A stretch of 20,684 nt of DNA from an uncultured Clostridia bacterium (GTDB lineage Bacteria > Bacillota > Clostridia > Christensenellales > UBA1242), in assembly GCA_937992055.1 (NCBI GenBank), contig CALKLQ010000018.1:1-20684 (forward strand), written 5' to 3'. This document shows positions 1 through 6,175 of this stretch, piece after piece (the first letter of the stretch is position 1; each line of letters begins with the position of its first letter). The translations under genes and the position numbers were made by a program. Below the pieces are notes generated by a model that saw nothing but the letters and a program-made list of their open reading frames with translations, was not told the origin of the DNA and did not search any database.

Positions 1-47
1 CCCCCACCTTAGCAGGGTGGTGCTCTAACCGACTGAGCTACATTCCA
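1..47 (-). tRNA. tRNA with anticodon GCT (Ser by codon), 3' part cut off by the window edge
   Basis: Read on the minus strand, the 5' half of a tRNA is visible: acceptor TGGAATG, TA at 8-9, D-arm GCTC-loop-GAGC, A26, anticodon stem CCACC/GGTGG and loop CTGCTAA, giving anticodon GCT, which reads the Ser codons AGC/AGU. The D-arm (GCTC with loop AGTCGGTTA) is that of a class-I tRNA, whereas bacterial tRNA-Ser is normally class II with a long variable arm. The variable arm and T-arm lie outside the window, so the class is not settled. It lies about 80 nt downstream of tRNA-Ala and probably shares its promoter. Confidence 0.8.
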
Positions 48-129
48 TTATATTTCAGAACCCTTTTGGACCAGCCACCGCGTGTTCTTTGTAAAAGCGG
101 GAAATCTATAATTCCATAAAAGTAAAATT

Positions 130-206
130 TGGTGGAGATAATCGGATTCGAACCGATGACCCCCTGCTTGCAAGGCAGGTGCTCTAGCCAGCTGAGCTAT
201 ACCCCC
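130..206 (-). tRNA. tRNA-Ala (anticodon TGC)
   Basis: A complete cloverleaf on the minus strand: acceptor GGGGGTA pairs with TATCTCC (two G-U wobbles), D-arm GCTC/GAGC, anticodon stem CTGCC/GGCAG with anticodon TGC, T-loop TTCGAAT, discriminator A and an encoded CCA at 130-132. It is the first gene of a small tRNA transcription unit whose second member runs off the window. Confidence 0.96.
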
Positions 207-224
207 ACATCAATGTGCTCAATT

Positions 225-253
225 ATCTTATCATTTTATAAGTTATTTGTCAA
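225..253 (-). promoter_or_regulatory. Sigma-A-type promoter of the tRNA-Ala / tRNA(GCT) unit
   Basis: On the minus strand TTGACA (248-253) and TAAGAT (225-230) are separated by exactly 17 bp. The predicted start lies about 12 nt before the tRNA-Ala 5' end. Confidence 0.75.
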
Positions 254-526
254 TAAATTTTTATAATTTTTTTAATATATCTTATATCTTCATAAAATCA
301 TTAATACTAAAGGATAAATATTTTTAAAAATGCTTAATTATTCTTTTAAACTTTTAACCAAAATATTTATTAAACTATATAGATTTAACAAATTGTTTCG
401 CCCAACTTTTTTGAACTAAGCATGTTAGCAAAATTTGTTTTTTAATTGCTATTATCTTTATTGTTTTTAAACAAAAAATAAATAAAATCTTTAACCTGTT
501 ATCAATATTAAATTTTCATACTAGAA

Positions 527-600
527 AAGGCTAGAGAAGTTGCTTTCAGCAATAGCAATCTTTGATTGCTGGAAACTTAAGTTTCCCCTTCTCTAGCCTT
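527..600. repeat. 74-bp compact palindromic element: 13-bp stem enclosing three perfect hairpins
   Basis: On the plus strand AAGGCTAGAGAAG (527-539) is perfectly complementary to CTTCTCTAGCCTT (588-600). Three perfect hairpins fill the interior almost without gaps: 540-552 (TTGCT, loop TTC, AGCAA), 554-570 (AGCAATC, loop TTT, GATTGCT) and 571-586 (GGAAACTTAAGTTTCC). Only T553 and C587 lie between helices. The symmetry means the same four-way fold can form in RNA from either strand or as a DNA cruciform. Short T-runs follow on both sides (CTTTT after 600; TTTTC beyond 527 on minus), so a bidirectional terminator is one plain explanation. Its identity is unknown. Confidence 0.75.
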
Positions 601-658
601 CTTTTAGCGTCATTTAATAACAATTAATAATTTTGAGAGCTTAGGCAAAAAAGCTCAA

Positions 659-784
659 ACTGAAGAGAAACAAGCAAAACAAGGCGCGAAAAATAGCACA
701 AAAAGTTTAGTTGTCCTAAATGACTATTTTGAGATATTTTACAGTAAGCACTGTTAATTTATGGTCACGACGTTTGTCTTCAGT
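659..784. repeat. Long-range inverted repeat with inner hairpins downstream of the small unknown gene
   Basis: ACTGAAGAGAAAC (659-671) pairs with GTTTGTCTTCAGT (772-784) at 12 of 13 positions. Inside are TTTAG-loop-CTAAA (706-720) and ACAGT-AAGC-ACTGT (741-754). Just outside, TTTG/CAAA plus AGCTT/AAGCT (about 631-659) forms another stem with a 2-nt bulge. On the minus strand this follows the stop codon at 793 directly, so it may be the 3' end of that transcript or a separate structured RNA. Confidence 0.45.
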
Positions 785-792
785 CTGAAAAA

Positions 793-1257
793 TTAATAAT
801 TTTGTTCAACATCTGACTTTTGCTTGTTTAAATTTTTCCAATATTGAGATTTTTCAATATATAGTTCATCATATTTTTTTGCATTTTCTAAGCTTGCATT
901 CAATTCATCATTAATAATTTTGTATTTAACAATGTTTTCACAGATTGGTTTAATCATGCTAGTAATTTCATATTCTTCAACCACCTTTCCATTAGCAAGC
1001 ATGGAAAATCCTTTTATAGTTTTAAATGAAGGAGTTTTTGAATAGTATCTATCCAAAATTTCATTATCAGCAGATCCATTCAGAGTAAGTAACAACATTT
1101 TTATTTTTTCTATATCATCATCTGACAAATAATTTTTTAAAGATTCTAGTTCTAAATTTATTTTTTCATCAATTATTTTTATTAATTTTTTACTAGCTTG
1201 TTCAAGGCCAATATGTTCCTCTCTCATCATTTTTTTTAAAATTTCATTATAATTCAT
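793..1257 (-). CDS. Small soluble protein of unknown function (154 aa)
   Basis: I do not recognise this protein. It is charged, probably mostly alpha-helical, with no signal peptide or membrane segment, and about one fifth lysine plus glutamate. It opens with an amphipathic helix (residues 1-45) and ends in a helical, coiled-coil-like segment (about 110-150). The ATG at 1257 has AAAGGATG about 6 nt upstream, a usable ribosome binding site. It has its own promoter (1384-1412), separated from the gene by a 14-codon leader ORF and a hairpin, so its expression may be attenuated. It is not in the transcription unit of the membrane genes just upstream, because the promoter lies between them. Palindromic sequence follows its stop. 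Coding is convincing from length, start context and composition; function is open. Confidence 0.75.
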   Translation of the reverse strand: MNYNEILKKMMREEHIGLEQASKKLIKIIDEKINLELESLKNYLSDDDIEKIKMLLLTLNGSADNEILDRYYSKTPSFKTIKGFSMLANGKVVEEYEITSMIKPICENIVKYKIINDELNASLENAKKYDELYIEKSQYWKNLNKQKSDVEQNY

Positions 1258-1307
1258 AAAATCATCCTTTTGTCTAAATTTATTTTTAAAATATTTATGC
1301 AGTAAAA

Positions 1308-1323
1308 TCCCCTCAATAGGGGA
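1308..1323 (-). promoter_or_regulatory. Hairpin overlapping the leader-ORF stop codon
   Basis: On the minus strand CCCC-TATTGA-GGGG, extended by one A-T pair, forms a short GC stem. The stop codon TGA of the leader ORF lies in the loop, so a ribosome on the leader would cover the left arm. A T-run of only four follows (ATTTTACT), making it a weak intrinsic terminator or an attenuator. It lies about 50 nt before the ATG of the downstream gene. Confidence 0.5.
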
Positions 1324-1357
1324 AAAATAATTTATGAATATAAGGTTTATTTTGCAT
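1313..1357 (-). CDS. Candidate 14-aa leader peptide
   Basis: ATG at 1357 follows AAGGAGG (about 1366-1372) with 8 nt between, one of the best ribosome binding sites in the window. The frame encodes MQNKPYIHKLFFPY and then TGA. The predicted transcription start (about 1377) leaves a very short untranslated leader. Position, strong binding site, small size and the hairpin over its stop codon fit a leader peptide that controls the gene at 793-1257. There is no run of a single regulatory codon; four of the last five residues are aromatic or proline (FFPY). Whether the peptide or only its translation matters is unknown. Confidence 0.5.
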   Translation of the reverse strand: MQNKPYIHKLFFPY

Positions 1358-1383
1358 AATGAATGCCTCCTTAAAATTACTTA

Positions 1384-1412
1384 ATGATAATATAAGCCAA
1401 TAATAAAGTCAA
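1384..1412 (-). promoter_or_regulatory. Promoter of the leader ORF and the 793-1257 gene
   Basis: TTGACT (1407-1412) and TATCAT (1384-1389) on the minus strand, 17 bp apart. The predicted start is near 1377, just before the AAGGAGG of the leader ORF. Confidence 0.6.
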
Positions 1413-1451
1413 TACCCAAAAATATGCAAAAATATCTTTATAAATTTTTAG

Positions 1452-1934
1452 TTACTTCTTTTTTTTATCAACTATATTATCGATGGCAATTATAAGGGCA
1501 ATTAAAAATGGCATATCTTCCTCATTTGCTTCCAACTCAAACGCATCAGCAATTAAGGTTATCTGCCTTCTTATTGTTCCAATAACTTCACCATTTCTTA
1601 CAATGTTAGACGTAAATGATAAAAATTTTCCGTCTACCATGATTTCATCTTGATAACCCTCTACAATAAAATCGCCCTTGACTGAAAAAAACTTATCTTT
1701 TATTTTCGCAATTTTATTTTTTTCATTATCGTAAACAAAGGCACTGTGAACAAACCAGTTAAACCATTTGTTTCTAACAACAAATAAAACATTTCCATTT
1801 AAATCACAAATCTTCTTCTTACGAGTAGGACTAAAAACCTTTCCTTTAACAATAAAAACTGGATTATTATTCTCATCAACAACCTTGGAACCTCCGCCCC
1901 AAGAAAAAATTTTGTTTTTAATGTATAATTTCAT
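1452..1934 (-). CDS. LURP-one-related / YxjI-family protein (160 aa)
   Basis: The sequence follows the LURP-one-related (YxjI, formerly DUF567) family pattern. It begins with MKLYIKNKIFSW. Short beta-strand repeats about an element of the family (FIVKGKVFS, KICDLNGNVLFVVRNKWF, KIAKIKDKFFS, FIVEG) follow, and it ends in the helix FLIALIIAIDNIVDKKKK. The family adopts a Tubby-like closed beta-barrel around a central C-terminal hydrophobic helix; its bacterial role is not established, though membrane-lipid binding is often suggested. No signal peptide is seen. The ATG has AAGGAG 5 nt upstream, and this site overlaps the stop codon of the preceding gene, so translation is probably coupled. It is the last gene of a three-gene set with two small membrane proteins, which suggests a membrane-associated job. 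Confidence 0.8.
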   Translation of the reverse strand: MKLYIKNKIFSWGGGSKVVDENNNPVFIVKGKVFSPTRKKKICDLNGNVLFVVRNKWFNWFVHSAFVYDNEKNKIAKIKDKFFSVKGDFIVEGYQDEIMVDGKFLSFTSNIVRNGEVIGTIRRQITLIADAFELEANEEDMPFLIALIIAIDNIVDKKKK

Positions 1935-1943
1935 AACTACTCC

Positions 1944-2444
1944 TTATCTAAAAATTAGGAAACATATAATACCAATAATTAATGCAATCCAAACTAAGAG
2001 CTTAGTAATAATCAAAATTTTTCTTCGTTTTTTAGCCCTTGTATCAACATAGTATTCGTTTGTTATCTCTTGAACCTCTGCTTCAGACTCAATTTCAACT
2101 GCCCGCCCCTGGTCACTCAATTTATTAAATTTAACTTTAACCTCTGTTTTTTCTGCAAGCGCCACAATAAATTTACAATCAACTGCAATACATTTTTTGT
2201 TATAAGGAACATCTAAAATTCCAAACAAGCTTATTATAAAAAATAACATAGACATCAAAAACCAAAGTTTACCATTAAGCTCAAAGTATTTACAAATTTT
2301 GACTTCAACCTTATCTTTATCAAATTGTTGGATAATCTCAACATTTCCATATTTATTTTTTTTCCATTTCACAGGTTTATCATCTATTAAAATTACAGGT
2401 TTAACATTCCAAGCTCCTGTCATTTTCAAGTTCAATTGATTCAT
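1944..2444 (-). CDS. Small two-pass membrane protein of unknown function (166 aa)
   Basis: I do not recognise the family. A hydrophilic, beta-rich N-terminal part (residues 1-55) is followed by a membrane segment at about 59-78, a hydrophilic middle rich in charged residues (85-135), a basic stretch AKKRRK, and a second membrane segment (about 143-165) ending at the C-terminus. The start ATG overlaps the stop of the upstream gene as ATGA (2441-2444), preceded by GGGGTGA, so the two are translationally coupled. The stop is inside the ribosome binding site of the LURP-one-like gene. All three were probably made together and may form one membrane-bound unit; this is inference from packing only. 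Confidence 0.72.
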   Translation of the reverse strand: MNQLNLKMTGAWNVKPVILIDDKPVKWKKNKYGNVEIIQQFDKDKVEVKICKYFELNGKLWFLMSMLFFIISLFGILDVPYNKKCIAVDCKFIVALAEKTEVKVKFNKLSDQGRAVEIESEAEVQEITNEYYVDTRAKKRRKILIITKLLVWIALIIGIICFLIFR

Positions 2445-2911
2445 TTAATCACCCCTGCAAACAAACAAATTAATACTATTATGCTTACAACTAAAATAAT
2501 AGCTGAAAACACGATACGCCCCATATGTGAGTTATATTTATCTAAAGCAAGAAGAATTATAGAAATGATTGAACAAGCAATTCCTACTATCAAGATATAA
2601 GGGGCAATTTTGACAACTATTTCTGTAACAGAAGCTAAAAATTCTGTACTGCTTTGAAAAAGTTGCATATAGTTTGGAACATATATAAGAATTATACCTA
2701 AAGTGCATAAAAGCCCTAATAATAAAACAATAAACACAGCTATTTGTAGCAATATTGAAACAAATGATATAAAACCAATTATAACGCATACAATTGCCAA
2801 ATTAGAAAAAATTAGTCCCAAATGCACTAAATACATTGCGCTTAGGCTTTTTGCAGGAGGCGTTATACTTTTTTCAGAAAAAGAATTGTTATTTTTACTT
2901 ATTTTGTTCAT
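2441..2911 (-). CDS. Small four-pass integral membrane protein of unknown function (156 aa)
   Basis: After a polar N-terminus of about 24 residues there are four strongly hydrophobic segments at roughly 27-50, 53-78, 99-123 and 131-153, with a short polar loop between the second and third. No family motif is recognised. The ATG at 2911 has AAAGG about 7 nt upstream. It is the first gene of the set leading into the two-pass protein (4-bp overlap) and the LURP-one-like protein. No clear promoter was found; the sequence upstream (2912-3006) is extremely AT-rich and no terminator for the LysM gene could be seen there, so read-through from that gene is possible. Confidence 0.72.
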   Translation of the reverse strand: MNKISKNNNSFSEKSITPPAKSLSAMYLVHLGLIFSNLAIVCVIIGFISFVSILLQIAVFIVLLLGLLCTLGIILIYVPNYMQLFQSSTEFLASVTEIVVKIAPYILIVGIACSIISIILLALDKYNSHMGRIVFSAIILVVSIIVLICLFAGVIK

Positions 2912-3006
2912 ATATAACCTTTATATATTTTTAACATATAACAAAATATTTGTAAAAGAAATTTTAAAATAAAGTAAAAATAAGAAAAAAAATCAAATAA
3001 AAATAG

Positions 3007-3297
3007 TTAAATGCATAAAATTTGCCCTACAAATATATTATTTATCTTGTTTTTTCTTTTAATTTCTTCAACCGTCACCCCAAATTTTTGGGAAATGCTT
3101 TGAAGAGTATCTGCTGGTTTAACAAAATATACTTGATAGTTTGGAATAATCACCAAGTCCCCTGGTTCTATACTTTCCAACTTGTTATACTTTAACATTA
3201 CAAATTTTGAAACGCCAAGTTTGGAAAATAAAGACTCCAAGTCGTCATGGCTGCTCACCTTGTAATATTCACCTTTTTTAAAATATGTAATTTTCAT
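3007..3297 (-). CDS. Double LysM-domain protein without signal peptide (96 aa)
   Basis: The second half (residues 57-96) is a clear LysM motif: YFVKPADTLQSISQKFGV followed by a KNKINN and VGQ pattern ending at the C-terminus. The first half (12-51) repeats the shape in weaker form (YKVSSHDDLESLFSKLGV, then NKLESIEPGDLVIIP). LysM modules bind N-acetylglucosamine-containing glycans, normally outside the cell, but this protein starts directly with MKITYFKKGEY and shows neither a signal peptide nor a membrane anchor. In spore formers, cytoplasmic LysM proteins such as SafA and SpoVID act on the forming spore surface from the mother cell; that is a possible parallel, not shown here. No Shine-Dalgarno is evident; TAGAAT lies 5 nt before the ATG. 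It is divergent from the SpoVB-like gene. Confidence 0.82.
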   Translation of the reverse strand: MKITYFKKGEYYKVSSHDDLESLFSKLGVSKFVMLKYNKLESIEPGDLVIIPNYQVYFVKPADTLQSISQKFGVTVEEIKRKNKINNIFVGQILCI

Positions 3298-3416
3298 ACA
3301 ATATTCTATTCAATATTAAAAACTTAAATTACATCTAATTTAACCTTGTAATAATTATGGCAAAGACAAAATATTAATATGATATGGACTTTTGTCCAAA
3401 GATATAGGAGTTAGAT

Positions 3417-4988
3417 GTGAAGTCTCTTTTTAAAGCCGTGGCGCTTATAACCTTTTTTTCAGTTTTGACCCGTCTTGCTGGGTTTTTATTTAGGATATAT
3501 TTATCACGAGCAATTGGCGCAGAAGCACTTGGAATTTATCAGGTTTCTTTTTCCATATTTATGGTACTTGTAACAATCGTTTCGAGTGGGATTCCGCTTA
3601 TTATTTCAAGAAACACAGCAAAATATACAACATTACAAGATAAGCAGGCAGAAAAAAGTCTAATAGGCGGCTCCTTAATTTTTTCTTTAGTTTTAAGCTT
3701 AATAGTTTGTCTTTTTGTATTGCTCTTTAAAAGTCTTCTCTCACATATCTTCACTGATGAAAGATGCATAAACATTTTAATTGTTCTTCTTCCGGCAGTA
3801 GTTTTTTCTGGTTTATACGGAACATTTAGAGGTTGGCTTTGGGGCAAGAATAATTACTTTGGAGTATGCATATCAGAACTCTTTGAACAACTAGTTAGAA
3901 TTATAATATGCGTAATAATGCTTGGCACAACATTCACTGTTTTTGACGGAGCTACCACCGCAGCAGCATCCATGAGCATTGCATGCGCTCTGTCTGCAAT
4001 TTTAATTATTATAATATTTTTTATCTGCGGAGGCAGGGTTGGAAAACCAAAAAACATGTACAAAGATGTAATAAAACCCTCAACTCCCATAACACTTGTT
4101 AGACTCGCAACCAGCTTAGTGCAACCTGTTATCGCCATATTAATTCCATTAAGATTGGTGGCGGCAGGCTTTACAAACGCACAAGCGATATCACAATATG
4201 GTATCGCAATAGGAATGACAATGCCACTACTATTCATTCCATCAGCAATCATAGGGTCACTTTCTATGGCATTAATTCCAGACATATCCTCAGCAGTAAC
4301 CAAGCAAGATACTTCTCATATAGAAAACAGAATTACAACCTCATTAATTTTTTCACTTTTCGTTTCCGCCCTCTTTGTTCCACTATTTATAGGCGCAGGG
4401 CAACAAATAGGAATGTTTTTCTACGATAATGCACAAAGCGGAAATCTTTTAGCATCCGCTGCCTGGATTATGATACCAATTGGACTTACCAATGTTACCT
4501 CATCAATTTTAAATGCACTAGGACTTGAGGTCAAGTCATTAAAAAACTATATAATAGGCGCTATAATGTTGCTTTTATGCGTATGGTTTTTGCCAAAGTA
4601 TATAGGTGTTAAAGCTCTTATTTGGGGAATGGGAATTTGCACAGGAACAGCTTCTATTTTAAACATTAGAATGATAAAAAAGAAATGTAATACAAAACTT
4701 AAACTTGTAAAACCACTCTTTTTGATGTGTGCACTGACCATTCCAGTTGCCGCACTCACCTCTTTCTTAGCTAACATTCTATCAAACTATTTTACTCTAT
4801 TTTTTACCCTTGCAATAACTTGCAGCATAGGCGCTATATTATTTATTCTTCTTTGCATGGTGTTCAATCTAATTGATTATAATGCTTGGTTTGTTAAATT
4901 TAAACTTTTTAAAAACAAGAAATTTAAACTTCCTAAATTTATAAGATTTAAAATTAAGAAAAAAACTAAAGCAGATTCTGAAAGCTAG
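3417..4988 (+). CDS. SpoVB/MurJ-like lipid-linked oligosaccharide flippase (MOP superfamily, 523 aa)
   Basis: A polytopic protein with about 14 hydrophobic segments and the N-terminal signature of the polysaccharide-transporter/SpoVB branch: a TFFSVLTRLAGFLFRIYLSR segment, then the AIGAEALGIYQ pattern, SGIPLIISR, and GTFRGWLWGKNNY. Members flip undecaprenyl-linked wall or spore-cortex precursors across the membrane. SpoVB itself is needed for spore cortex synthesis, whereas YtgP-type relatives act in vegetative growth; the sequence alone does not decide which this is. The start is GTG at 3417 with AGGAG 6 nt upstream; an ATG two bases earlier runs straight into a stop. A small hairpin (3385-3398, TGGAC-TTTT-GTCCA) sits just before the binding site. 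The C-terminus is a Lys-rich cytosolic tail whose end overlaps the convergent DUF4363 gene by 23 bp. Confidence 0.88.
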   Translation: MKSLFKAVALITFFSVLTRLAGFLFRIYLSRAIGAEALGIYQVSFSIFMVLVTIVSSGIPLIISRNTAKYTTLQDKQAEKSLIGGSLIFSLVLSLIVCLFVLLFKSLLSHIFTDERCINILIVLLPAVVFSGLYGTFRGWLWGKNNYFGVCISELFEQLVRIIICVIMLGTTFTVFDGATTAAASMSIACALSAILIIIIFFICGGRVGKPKNMYKDVIKPSTPITLVRLATSLVQPVIAILIPLRLVAAGFTNAQAISQYGIAIGMTMPLLFIPSAIIGSLSMALIPDISSAVTKQDTSHIENRITTSLIFSLFVSALFVPLFIGAGQQIGMFFYDNAQSGNLLASAAWIMIPIGLTNVTSSILNALGLEVKSLKNYIIGAIMLLLCVWFLPKYIGVKALIWGMGICTGTASILNIRMIKKKCNTKLKLVKPLFLMCALTIPVAALTSFLANILSNYFTLFFTLAITCSIGAILFILLCMVFNLIDYNAWFVKFKLFKNKKFKLPKFIRFKIKKKTKADSES

Positions 4989-5358
4989 TGCCCATTACAT
5001 GATGATAGGCTTCTGTAAAAAATCTAACCAAACTTAAACTCGCATTAAAATCTTCTATTTGATTTGTTGCAATTGTCGACTTAAGTCTAGCAATTTCCAT
5101 TCCTATATCCTCTATATCTTTATGGTTTACTAAAACACATAAGTTACTTTCATTTTTTAGCCACATTTCCTCTAAATTTTCAACCATAAGTAAAATATCA
5201 TAACTGTTTATTGCCTCTCTATCAGCCACCACGGTTTGGATTTCTGACACAACATTATCAACTTGTTGCAGATAAACATTGACTGACATTTCTTCCCAAA
5301 TGCAGACCCCAATCAAAAAAAGCAATATAATTAATAAATAAATATATTTTTTTAACAT
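4966..5358 (-). CDS. DUF4363 family membrane-anchored protein (130 aa)
   Basis: One N-terminal membrane anchor (residues 4-22) is followed by an outward-facing helical domain of about 105 residues with the WEEMSVN, LVNHKDIEDI and TEAYHHVMG patterns I associate with DUF4363. The family has no known biochemical role and is usually encoded directly after a DUF421 (YetF) gene, exactly as here. The ATG overlaps the end of DUF421 by 7 bp, with GAGG 7 nt upstream inside that gene, so the two are translationally coupled. Its 3' end overlaps the convergent SpoVB-like gene, leaving no room for a terminator between them. Confidence 0.85.
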   Translation of the reverse strand: MLKKYIYLLIILLFLIGVCIWEEMSVNVYLQQVDNVVSEIQTVVADREAINSYDILLMVENLEEMWLKNESNLCVLVNHKDIEDIGMEIARLKSTIATNQIEDFNASLSLVRFFTEAYHHVMGTSFQNLL

Positions 5359-6056
5359 CTTTTTGCCTCAAAAGTTTGAAATTTTTCACCTTTTTCTTGT
5401 ACATAGACCATATTATCAGAATCAATTGTCAAAACCACGCATTTTTTCAGTGAGGATATTTTTGCCTTTTTGAGCACCTTATCCACAAAGCTTTTATCTA
5501 CCTTAGCCAGTGCCAAATTTTCCTTCATGAGCGAACCTTCGCTTATAAGGGTAATAGGAATACTTTCATCCTCAACTTTCAGTTTTAAATCTGCATTTGT
5601 CACAGGCGAATAGTCAGCCTTTGGCATAACAGTAATAGTACCATTTGTTTCCATTATAGCATATTGAATTTGTTCTAACTTAAAATAACCCTGAGCTCTT
5701 ATTGCCCCAAAAATGTCATCTATTGAAACATTAAGTTCTCTTAATGCCTCATAATCTACCCCATTAGGATTTACAACAATGATAGGTTTCCCGCTAATCA
5801 ATCTATTAAATCTTATACTTTTTTTACTTATGAGTGTAATTATATAATGCGCTATAACTAAGGTGAAAAGAGGAACCACTCCATGAAATAATGGAACACT
5901 CATTTCCGCCATAGGAATTGTGGCCAAATCGGCGATGATTAGCGTTAAAACAAGTTCAAATGGTTGCATCTGCCCTATTTGACGTTTACCCATCAACCTA
6001 AATACCATTAGCACTATAATATAGATAATTATTGCTCTTAAAATAATTGTTAACAT
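5352..6056 (-). CDS. DUF421 / YetF-family membrane protein (234 aa from the chosen start)
   Basis: Three N-terminal membrane segments carry the family signature RLMGKRQIGQMQPFELVLTL and ADLATIPM. Two cytosolic DUF421 repeats follow, with GKPIIVVNPNGVDYEAL, LRAQG-like and AIMETNGTITVMPKADYSPV. The family is widespread in spore formers (YetF, YdfR and YrbG in Bacillus) and its function is not firmly known. An upstream ATG at 6092 would add 12 residues, but it has no ribosome binding site and family members usually begin at MLTIILR. The chosen ATG at 6056 has AAAGG too close to act normally, yet CATAAT (6063-6068) sits exactly 6 nt before it, so a leaderless start is possible (its -35 is weak). 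Forms a pair with DUF4363. Confidence 0.85.
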   Translation of the reverse strand: MLTIILRAIIIYIIVLMVFRLMGKRQIGQMQPFELVLTLIIADLATIPMAEMSVPLFHGVVPLFTLVIAHYIITLISKKSIRFNRLISGKPIIVVNPNGVDYEALRELNVSIDDIFGAIRAQGYFKLEQIQYAIMETNGTITVMPKADYSPVTNADLKLKVEDESIPITLISEGSLMKENLALAKVDKSFVDKVLKKAKISSLKKCVVLTIDSDNMVYVQEKGEKFQTFEAKRC

Positions 6057-6123
6057 ACCTTTATTATGTTTATTTAAATAAACAATATTCATATTTATTT
6101 TTCAATTAATTATGCTTTTTTAA

Positions 6124-6156
6124 AAAAAACTAGGCAAATATTTTGTCTAGTTTTTA
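6124..6156 (-). terminator. Intrinsic terminator after the DegV gene (bidirectional)
   Basis: AAACTAGgCAAA and TTTGtCTAGTTT (one G-U pair) form a stem around TAT, flanked by runs of A and T on both sides. On minus it ends the DegV transcript with eight Ts. Confidence 0.8.
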
Positions 6157-6175
6157 TTAATATAATGCTTTAGCT

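Larger units (their letters stand above)
254..792. other. Gene-free stretch rich in inverted repeats
   Basis: No open reading frame with a credible start and ribosome binding site was found on either strand. The left half (about 254-520) is very AT-rich and shows nothing definite. The right half holds a compact palindromic element (527-600), a bulged hairpin (631-659) and a 13-base inverted repeat (659-671 with 772-784, 12 of 13 paired) enclosing smaller hairpins. The stretch lies between the tRNA promoter and the 3' end of the small unknown gene at 793. Confidence 0.7.

Noticed and set aside
724..792. 22-codon plus-strand ORF starting at the ATG in CTAAATGACT
   Set aside because: No ribosome binding site, and it falls within inverted-repeat sequence; nothing supports translation.
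2538..2972. Open frames on both strands overlapping the four-pass membrane protein
   Set aside because: They are other-frame shadows; the chosen frame has the hydrophobic periodicity, the ribosome binding site and the coupled overlap with its neighbour.
3854..4303. 149-codon open frame on the minus strand inside the SpoVB-like gene
   Set aside because: It is fully antisense to a well-supported membrane protein gene, has no ribosome binding site and no recognisable domain.
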